This document shows positions 8,126-15,200 of a DNA stretch of 32,612 bases, in pieces. How positions within the stretch are numbered: the stretch's first letter is position 1; each line of letters starts with the position of its first letter. The notes below the pieces were generated by a model. That model searched no databases and was not told the origin of the DNA. It was given only the letters and a program-made list of their open reading frames with translations. Made by a program: the position numbers and the translations under genes. This DNA comes from Chloroflexota bacterium. GTDB lineage: Bacteria; Chloroflexota; Anaerolineae; Anaerolineales; DRMV01. The stretch covers positions 1 to 32,612 of the forward strand of contig JAADFA010000059.1 in the NCBI GenBank assembly GCA_013153135.1, read 5' to 3'.

Positions 8126-9331
8126 TCAAAGGGGGAGGCGAATTGTGAAGATGCTCCCTTGGTCCGGTGTGCTGGTGAGATGGAGAGTGCCCCCGTGCAG
8201 TTGAACAAGGTGGACAACGAGGGGGAGGCCCAACCCTGTTCCGTTGGGGTGGTAGGTTCGGGCTTGTCGGCCGCGATAAAAGCGTGAAAATACAAACGGT
8301 TGTTCTTCAGGGGGGATGCCAATGCCTGTATCCGCAATGGAGATCACTGCCGTGTTATCTTGGCGGTCTTGATCAAGATGAATCTGAACAAGACCACCTT
8401 GCCGGTTATAATATATAGCATTTTCGATCAAATTGCGAAAGATTATAGCGAGCAGGGCTGAGTCGCCCAGGATTGCGAGCTCGGTATCGCCCGCGAGGTG
8501 CATGGTCACACCTTTTGACGCGGCCAAGTCCTCCATATCTAAGAGCACATCTTCTAGGAGTGGCCATAAGTATACGTCCTCACGGACGATTTGGCGTTCA
8601 TTTCGAGTGAGTAGGAGGAGACGCTCTGTAATGGTCTCCAGGCGCGCTAGGGTTTTATCTAAAGATGTACATAGTCTCACGATAGGTAGCGGCTGATGCG
8701 TGAGGATTAGCGAGCGCGGTTTCTAAGGTCATTCGCAATGTTGCCAGAGGCGTGCGTAACTCGTGCGCTGCATCCGAAACAAAGCGTTGTTGTTGTTCAA
8801 ACATGCGCGACAAACGGGCGAGCATCTGATTGAACGCTTCGGTTAATTGGCGAATTTCGTCATCCGGCCCTTCTGTGGGGAAGCGTTGATCCAGGTTATG
8901 TGGGTCAACGCTCGTGACGTGTTGCGTTAATATTCGGATAGGACGGAGAACATACCCGCTTAACCAATAAATCCCTAAGCCTCCAATAACTAAAATAAAC
9001 AGCGCACCTCCCAAGGAAACCACAAAGATATGCTGCAATATATGCTGCTGAAGTTGTCGGAGTTGATGCGCTTGCTGGATCTGCCAACCTTTGATGACGA
9101 GGGGGATGTTGAGGGTAGCTTTGGGTCTGAGGGCAGAGAAGGTGACTCTGTAGGAGGCAGGGCTAGGAGAGGAGAGATGAGCACTCGAGGGAGGGTGAAG
9201 TAGAGCGTAACATTGATAAAAAGCATAAGGCCCAGGCTTGCCCCAAAGAGGAGGATGGCTGACCAAAGGGCCAAACGTGCTTGGAGCGTTAGGTTGGGTT
9301 GTCGCCAGAACTGGAAATCACGAATTTTCAT
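8126..9331 (-). pseudogene. Sensor histidine kinase, broken by two frameshifts
   Basis: Partner of the upstream response regulator; its ATG (9331) overlaps the regulator's stop by 14 bases. Frame 1 encodes the N-terminus from MKIRDFQFWRQPN with a transmembrane helix (LALWSAILLFGASLGLMLFI). Somewhere between about 9190 and 9100 the coding signal moves to a second frame, carrying a second transmembrane helix, a HAMP-like region and the phosphoacceptor motif SDAAHELRTPLATL. At about 8680-8660 it returns to frame 1 for TSLDKTLARLETITERLLL and the ATPase domain with NLIENAIYYN, DTGIGIPPEE and GTGLGLPLV. The first shift equals one lost base and the second one gained base, so they cancel. All catalytic motifs remain, so sequencing error is possible; otherwise the gene is dead. 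Confidence 0.8.
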
Positions 9332-10022
9332 AATTTTGTTCCTGCGGGGGCAAAAGGCAATATCCCACACCGATGATAGTTTTAATATAACGCGGTTTCT
9401 CGGGATTGTCACCTAATTTTTTGCGTAATGATCGAATGTGAACACGTACGGTGTTGGTAAAAGGGTTCACGTGGGCATTCCAAATATGCTCAAGCAACTC
9501 CTCTTGACTGATGACCTTGCCGGGGTGACGCATAAAGTATTCAAGGATAGCGAACTCTTTGCGCGTAAGATTTAGCTTCCGTTTTCCTTGCCAGGCAGTA
9601 TGGGTTATAGGGTCGAGTTTTAGGTCACCCCATTGTAGGATAGGTTTACGCCCCTCAGCCGCGCTCTGGCGACGTATCAGGGCCCGTATTCGGGCGAAAA
9701 GCTCTTGGAAATGGAAGGGCTTGACCAGGTAGTCGTCGGCGCCCAGATCTAGGCCGGTAACTTTATCCTCAATTCTCGCTCGGGCCGTGAGAATTAGAAT
9801 CAATACCTCTGGGTTTTGCTCTCGTAGGTGTTGGCAGATATCGAAGCCATCTATATCGGGCAAATTCAAGTCTAGAATAACCAGATCATAGCTATAAATT
9901 GAAGCAAAGAATAGCCCTTGTTCGCCGTTAAACGCGAGATCTACGGCGTAACCATGTTGTTGTAAGCCATGAGCAAGGGCTTTTGCAAAATCTTCTTCGT
10001 CTTCAATAATAAGCAATTGCAT
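9318..10022 (-). CDS. OmpR/PhoB-family response regulator
   Basis: DNA-binding transcription regulator of a two-component pair. From ATG 10022 the 234-residue product starts MQLLIIEDEEDF with the acidic pocket, phosphoacceptor Asp51 in YDLVILDLNLPD, and Lys in DDYLVKPF. The C-terminal winged helix shows LNLTRKEFAILEYFMRHPG, then NTVRVHIRSLRKKLG and YIKTIIGVGYCL, the usual OmpR ending. A longer frame reaches 10136 but overlaps leuB and is not protein-like at its N-terminus. No ribosome binding site lies directly before ATG 10022; AGGAG occurs about 40 bases up, at the end of leuB, next to a TTG (10058). The gene follows leuB by 32 bases, and its kinase is frameshifted. Confidence 0.92.
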   Translation of the reverse strand: MQLLIIEDEEDFAKALAHGLQQHGYAVDLAFNGEQGLFFASIYSYDLVILDLNLPDIDGFDICQHLREQNPEVLILILTARARIEDKVTGLDLGADDYLVKPFHFQELFARIRALIRRQSAAEGRKPILQWGDLKLDPITHTAWQGKRKLNLTRKEFAILEYFMRHPGKVISQEELLEHIWNAHVNPFTNTVRVHIRSLRKKLGDNPEKPRYIKTIIGVGYCLLPPQEQNYENS

Positions 10023-10054
10023 ATTTGTGTTGTTGTATTCTGATATATTTCTAT

Positions 10055-11155
10055 TCAATATCTCCTTGGGCGCTCGAGATAGTGCAGCACCCGTTCGGTG
10101 AAGGCCGAGGTTGTGCACGCGTTGCCGGGTTCGCAAGCCAGGTCGGGGGTCAGGCAGCGGCTGGCCCAGGCTGCAACCACAGCTTGTTCGACGGCCTGGG
10201 CTTCGACCTCAAGGCCCAGGCTGTGGCGCAAGAGCAGGGCCACGCTTAGCATGGCCGCGCTAGGGTTCGCGATGTCAAGCCCCGCGATATCGGGCGCACT
10301 GCCATGAATTGGCTCATAGAGCCCGCGGGGATAGCCGTGGCGGTTGCGGGCATCGCCCAACGACGCGCTGGGCAGGGTGCCCAGGGTCCCGGTGAGGGCT
10401 GCGGCTTCGTCAGTCAAAATATCGCCAAACATGTTCGCGGTGAGGATGACGTCCCACTTATTGGGGCGCCGGATGATATCCATGGCCATGGCATCGACCA
10501 AACGGTGCTCCAAGCGCACTTCGGGGTATTCGCGCTTAAAGAGCTCTGTTACCGTGCGTCGCCACAAGCGCGACGTCGCGAGTACGTTGGCCTTGTCAAC
10601 GCTGGCGACGAAGCCCTCCCGCTGCCGCGCCAGATCGCCCGCGATGCGGGCCACACGCTCGATTTCCGCGCGTGTATAATGCATGGTATCCCATGCCTCG
10701 CCCCGTTCGTTAGGTTCCTGCCGGGCGCCGAAATAGATACCGCCCGTGAGCTCGCGCACGACGATGAAGTCCGTTCCACGTAGACGATCGGGGCGCAGAG
10801 GCGAAAGGTGGAGCAAAGGCTGCCAGACGCGCAAAGGCCGGAGGTTCGCGAACGTGCCCATGGCTTTGCGCAGGGCCAAAAGGCCGCGTTCTGGGCGCCG
10901 TTCAGGTGGCAGGGCATCCCATTTGGGACCGCCCACTGCCCCCAAGAGCACTGCATCGGCGCGCAACGCAGCGTTCAAGGTTTCTGGCGGCAAAGGTTCC
11001 CCGGCCTCGTCCAGAGCCGCCCCACCAATGGGGTAGACGGCCAAATCCCACTGATGTCGAAATCGGCGCCCTACGGCTTCAAGAACCTGTTGGGCGGCCC
11101 ATAGCACCTCCGGACCGATGCCATCGCCTGGCAGGAGGACAATTCGGGCGTCCAT
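10055..11155 (-). CDS. leuB: 3-isopropylmalate dehydrogenase
   Basis: NAD-dependent oxidation and decarboxylation of 3-isopropylmalate in leucine synthesis. ATG 11155 was chosen because AAGGAGG lies six bases before it and the protein then begins [17 protein letters not shown], the family N-terminus. Other landmarks are GAVGGPKWD, the substrate-binding [21 protein letters not shown], and the signature [18 protein letters not shown]; the end [20 protein letters not shown] is canonical. At 366 residues it is of normal length. It lies 54 bases after leuD and is presumably cotranscribed; no leuC is in the window. Confidence 0.96.
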   Translation of the reverse strand: MDARIVLLPGDGIGPEVLWAAQQVLEAVGRRFRHQWDLAVYPIGGAALDEAGEPLPPETLNAALRADAVLLGAVGGPKWDALPPERRPERGLLALRKAMGTFANLRPLRVWQPLLHLSPLRPDRLRGTDFIVVRELTGGIYFGARQEPNERGEAWDTMHYTRAEIERVARIAGDLARQREGFVASVDKANVLATSRLWRRTVTELFKREYPEVRLEHRLVDAMAMDIIRRPNKWDVILTANMFGDILTDEAAALTGTLGTLPSASLGDARNRHGYPRGLYEPIHGSAPDIAGLDIANPSAAMLSVALLLRHSLGLEVEAQAVEQAVVAAWASRCLTPDLACEPGNACTTSAFTERVLHYLERPRRY

Positions 11156-11209
11156 GACCAGCCTCCTTGCATCCATCCACCCTGAGGACTTCAACGCGTG
11201 CACCCAACT

Positions 11210-11821
11210 TTAAGGTTCTACTCGGGGTGCTCGCCCTTCGCGCCGTGCTTCAAAGGCCTCGATTTCGGGGATGTGTTCTAAAAGGTAGTCTAACTCATCT
11301 AAACCGCGCAACAGGCGCATTCGTGCAAACGCATCAATGTCAAAGGGAAACGCTTGGCCATCAGGGAGTAGAACCCTTTGTTGTTCCAGGTCCACCGTGA
11401 CCGCGTCGCTCGGATGGGCTTTGGCCCAATCCAGCAAGGCTTCGAAGGTCTCAACTGTAATGCGCGCCGGCAGCAGGCCATTTTGAACTGCGTTGCTATG
11501 AAAGATGTCCGCGAAGGAGGGCGCGAGGATCGCTCGGAAGCCCCATTCCATCAGGGCCCATACCGCATGCTCGCGCGAAGACCCGCTGCCGAAGTTGGCC
11601 CCGGTCAGCAGGATCTGGGCGCCTTGGTAGCGCGGGTCGTTGAGTGGAAAGTTCGGGTCAGGCGTGCCATCGGGCCGGTAGCGCCAGCGCGCGAACAGCC
11701 CTTGGGCCAACCCGCGGCGGTTGGTGCTTTTGAGGTATATGGCTGGGATGATGTCGTCGGTGTTGATATCCTGTCGTGGCAAAGGCACCATCGGTGACGT
11801 GATGCGCGTGATTGGCCGCAT
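11210..11821 (-). CDS. leuD: 3-isopropylmalate dehydratase small subunit
   Basis: Swivel domain of isopropylmalate isomerase, which works with LeuC (not in the window) in leucine synthesis. Landmarks are PLPRQDINTDDIIPA, the loop GANFGSGSSREHAVWAL, and HSNAVQNGLLP. ATG 11821 lies nine bases from AGGAG; ATG 11827, two codons earlier, would leave only three bases of spacing, so either is possible. The product of 203 residues fits the family. A longer frame to 11899 would run through the putative promoter and is rejected. Confidence 0.95.
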   Translation of the reverse strand: MRPITRITSPMVPLPRQDINTDDIIPAIYLKSTNRRGLAQGLFARWRYRPDGTPDPNFPLNDPRYQGAQILLTGANFGSGSSREHAVWALMEWGFRAILAPSFADIFHSNAVQNGLLPARITVETFEALLDWAKAHPSDAVTVDLEQQRVLLPDGQAFPFDIDAFARMRLLRGLDELDYLLEHIPEIEAFEARREGRAPRVEP

Positions 11822-11854
11822 AACCATCGACTCCTGTGCTCGGGGATGGTTCGA

Positions 11855-11883
11855 ATTGTACCCTGGGATGCGGAGATTGCTAA
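11855..11883 (-). promoter_or_regulatory. Putative promoter of leuD-leuB
   Basis: On the minus strand TTAGCA (11883-11878), a 17-base spacer and TACAAT (11860-11855) lie 34 bases before ATG 11821. The -35 is weak and the -10 good. The leader is too short for a leucine attenuator. Confidence 0.5.
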
Positions 11884-12046
11884 ATGAGAAACCCTGCAAA
11901 AAGGGCGTCTAAAACATATCTATTGTGTGGGAGTTGGCAGGATGGTGGTTTGTATGTGGAAAAGTGACAGCCTGGCGTCTTTTTGCGCGACAAATAAGGG
12001 TTTTGGGTGGATTTGACGGCCATACATACATGGTCGCTTGGGGCAC

Positions 12047-12142
12047 GCAAAGGTTGTAGAACGGTCATGGGGCGAGGGGGAGGCGCAGGCGCCGCCGCCT
12101 GCGGGCCAATCTGCCTGCGGCATGGGTTTCACAAGATTGGCC
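12047..12142. repeat. Interspersed repeat, degenerate copy B, with two hairpins
   Basis: The edge gcaaaggttgtaga (12047-12060) matches the left edge of copies A and D. It is followed by a perfect 8-bp hairpin CGCAGGCG-ccgc-CGCCTGCG (12084-12103) and a perfect 9-bp inverted repeat GGCCAATCT / AGATTGGCC (12104-12112 and 12134-12142) with a 21-base loop. Confidence 0.5.
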
Positions 12143-12178
12143 TGCGCCCTCACTTGACCGATACGTACGAAGGAAATG

Positions 12179-12187
12179 TGTTATACT
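12179..12187 (+). promoter_or_regulatory. Extended -10 promoter for the subtilase-sortase gene
   Basis: TGtTATACT lies about 60 bases before the ATG at 12246. A TTGACC occurs at 12154-12159, but its 22-base spacing is too long for a normal -35, so recognition probably rests on the extended -10. Confidence 0.5.
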
Positions 12188-12245
12188 TTTCACCGTCTGT
12201 GGTGGGGGGCGCGTTACAAAAAATAAATTTTATACAGGGGGAGGC

Positions 12246-15200
12246 ATGGCTCGTAGATATCAACTACGTCCATGGCCTTTTTTGCTTTTTTTAGGCCTAG
12301 GCGTATCAGTGGCGTTGTTGTTTAGTGCCCGCCAACTAGGGGCCGCGTATGGTGCCGCGGTGCGGCCGTTGCGTTTGGTGAGCGGACTTACCTGGTTGCC
12401 TTCCGTGGCTCCCGATAACGTTACCGTACAACCTGAGGAATATTTCGCCGGGCTGTACTTCCGGGTAATCCAATTCCGCGAGGTGCCCCCTTATGAGGTG
12501 CGCCAGCAATGGGCCCAAGAGGGTTTGCACCTGCTGGACTACATTCCGGAAAACACCTATATCGCAGCCATTGACGCCCGTTTTCCCCTTGAGCGCTTGA
12601 AGGACTGGGCCGTAACCATTGCCCCTGTGCCAGAAACCTTGCGCGAGACGCGCGCTGTTCGGGCCCATGTGCGGGCCTTGCAAGCTTCACGCGGGGCAAC
12701 CCAGGCTCTTGAGGATAACTTGGCTCATCTAACTTTGGGCTACTACGCGGCTTTGAAGCCCGCGGATGTGCTCCGCGCGCTTAAGGCCTTGGGCGTGATG
12801 GTTGAGGCTCATCGTCCCTACTCATATCAAATTGACATCGCCCTCCCCGTGAGCCTGGTGGATGCAGTCCGTCAACAGCCATATGTGCAGTATTTAGATG
12901 TCAATCCCCGCTATCGCCCTGTGTATTTAGAAATTCTCCCCTCTGCCGACCTCACCGATGAAGGCTACGAGGGCCCAGCCTCAGGTCGCGCGAATTACCT
13001 CAACACAGGCTATATAGGCAAAGTATATCGCGGCGATGGCATTGTCATCTCCCCGGCTGAAGGGGGCATCGTGGACCCCGAGTACGCGGAGGATTTTCAA
13101 GGACGTTTGATAGAGCTCGTTGCTGACTCCGTAAGCACGCATAAAACCAACGTCGCGATTCGTATGGCCGGGGGTGGGAACCTGGACCCCTTGTGGCGCG
13201 GCATCGCCTGGGGCGCCACCATCCTTAGCCTGAATTATTTCCCCGATTACGCGGACATGATCGACCGCTACAACGCCCGTTACTTCAACCACTCGTACGG
13301 CTTTGGCGTGGAAGGAGGTTATGACGCTGCCGCCCGCGACCACGACTTGCGTATCGTTACGTATCCCAAACATATGGTGGTGTATTCCGCGGGTAATGAT
13401 GGGGGCAGTACGGGATATGCTCCTTATGATACGTTGACCGGTGGCTGGGGCACTATTACAGGTGCACGTAAGCAGAATAAAAACCACCTCGCGGTCGCTG
13501 CGCTTGATGCTCTGGATGTGGTGACCTCCTTCAGCAGCCGCGGGCCCGCGCAAGACGGCCGCATTATTCCTCAGGTCGCCATCCAGGGCCGCAGTGGTAC
13601 GTCGTACGCGGCGCCCCGCGTGACGGGTTTACTTGCCTTGCTCAATGAGGTTTTCCAAGATAAGCAAGGCTACGAGCCCCCATCCATCCTTTTGCGCGCT
13701 ATCCTGCTCGCGACGGCCGACGATGTTGACATCCCTGGCCCTGACTTCCGTACAGGATTCGGTCGTCCTAACGCACGCCGCGCCTATCGGGTCATTGACC
13801 AAGGTTGGTTCTTCGAGGGTAGCCTCACCAATACCGGCGATACGTGGACGCGCACGTTGACTGTTCCATCCAACACCAGCCAGCTGCGGGTCATGCTTAT
13901 GTGGCCAGACCCCGCGGCCGTGGTCAACGCAAACCCCGCTATTGTCAATGACCTTGACCTCACCGTCGTGGCACCCGACACGACGGTTTATCGTCCTTGG
14001 GTGCCTGACCATACTCCTGATGAAACCCGGTTGACTTCGCCCGCTACCCGCCAAGAAGATCACCTCAACACCATGGAGCTGGTTACCGTAGATAACCCCA
14101 CACCAGGCCCCTGGGTGGTAACGGTGACCGGTTATAACGTGCCTAGCGGCCCGCAGTCGTTTTATGTCGTATATGAATTTGTGCCTCAGGAGCTGGTTTT
14201 GACCTTCCCCTTGCAAGATGTGCGCTTTGATGAAGGTCAAACTTATATTATCAAATGGGATAGCTACGGCGGGAGTGATACGTTTACGCTAGAGTATCAG
14301 ATCGATGGCGGCACATGGCAGACCATCGCGACGGGCCTGTCCGCCGAAACCCGGAATTACGCCTGGACGACCCCGCGTTTGGGTTCTGGGGTGCACACCC
14401 TGCAAGTGCGTGTTCGCCAAGGTTCCAATGAGTCAGTTAGCGGCATCAACTACCTTGGCGGGGTGCCCCACGATGTGCGGGTCGATTGGGTGTGTGGGGA
14501 TACTGTCAAGCTGTCGTGGACGCCGGCCCTTGGCGTGGATGGCTACCGCGTTTACACCATGGGCGCGAAGTATATGGAGGTTATCACAACAGGGGTTACC
14601 TTTGATGGCGCGAGCGCGATCATTACCGGCGTCCCGGCAGGTCGTCAGATCTTTGCCGTCAGTGGCTACACGGGCGCGAATGAGAGCCTGCGGACGCCCG
14701 CGGCGGTCAAAACCGATGAAGATGAAGCGCGCTGCCCCTACTTGGAGACCCGGCCGTCCAGCCAGGTCGACAAATCCACCATGACGCTACGCGGCGCGGC
14801 GTCGTCCCACGGCCGCGTGTTGGATGATGTGCGGTTTGAGTATGGCGACAGCGCCATCTTGGGCAATACGACGGACCCTATCCCGGTCACAGCCAGCGGG
14901 CCGGAGCTCGAACCTGTGACCGTGGACCTGCCCTCGACCTTGCAAAGCCGGAGCGATGTACTCTACTACCGCTTGACCGGCCTGCTGGATGGTTCCTTGC
15001 TACAGGGTGCGGTTCACCAAGCTCGACTCGCACCAGGCTATATGGTTGAGTTGCTCTTCGATTCGCCGCGGCGCATCGTCAGCGAGGTTGGCCGTTATCA
15101 GGCTTTGGGCAACAATGCACGTACCCTCGCGTTCTGGTTCCTGGCTTATTCGGGCTCAGTCGGCCTGTTTGAAGAGGGTGACCCTGCGTATCCTAACGGC

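Larger units (their letters stand above)
11822..12245. other. Divergent intergenic region between leuD and the large exported protein
   Basis: This 424-base stretch contains the leu promoter (11855-11883), a degenerate interspersed repeat with two hairpins (12047-12142) and an extended -10 for the downstream gene (12179-12187). The segment 11884-12046 is AT-richer and shows no gene with a ribosome binding site. Confidence 0.55.
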
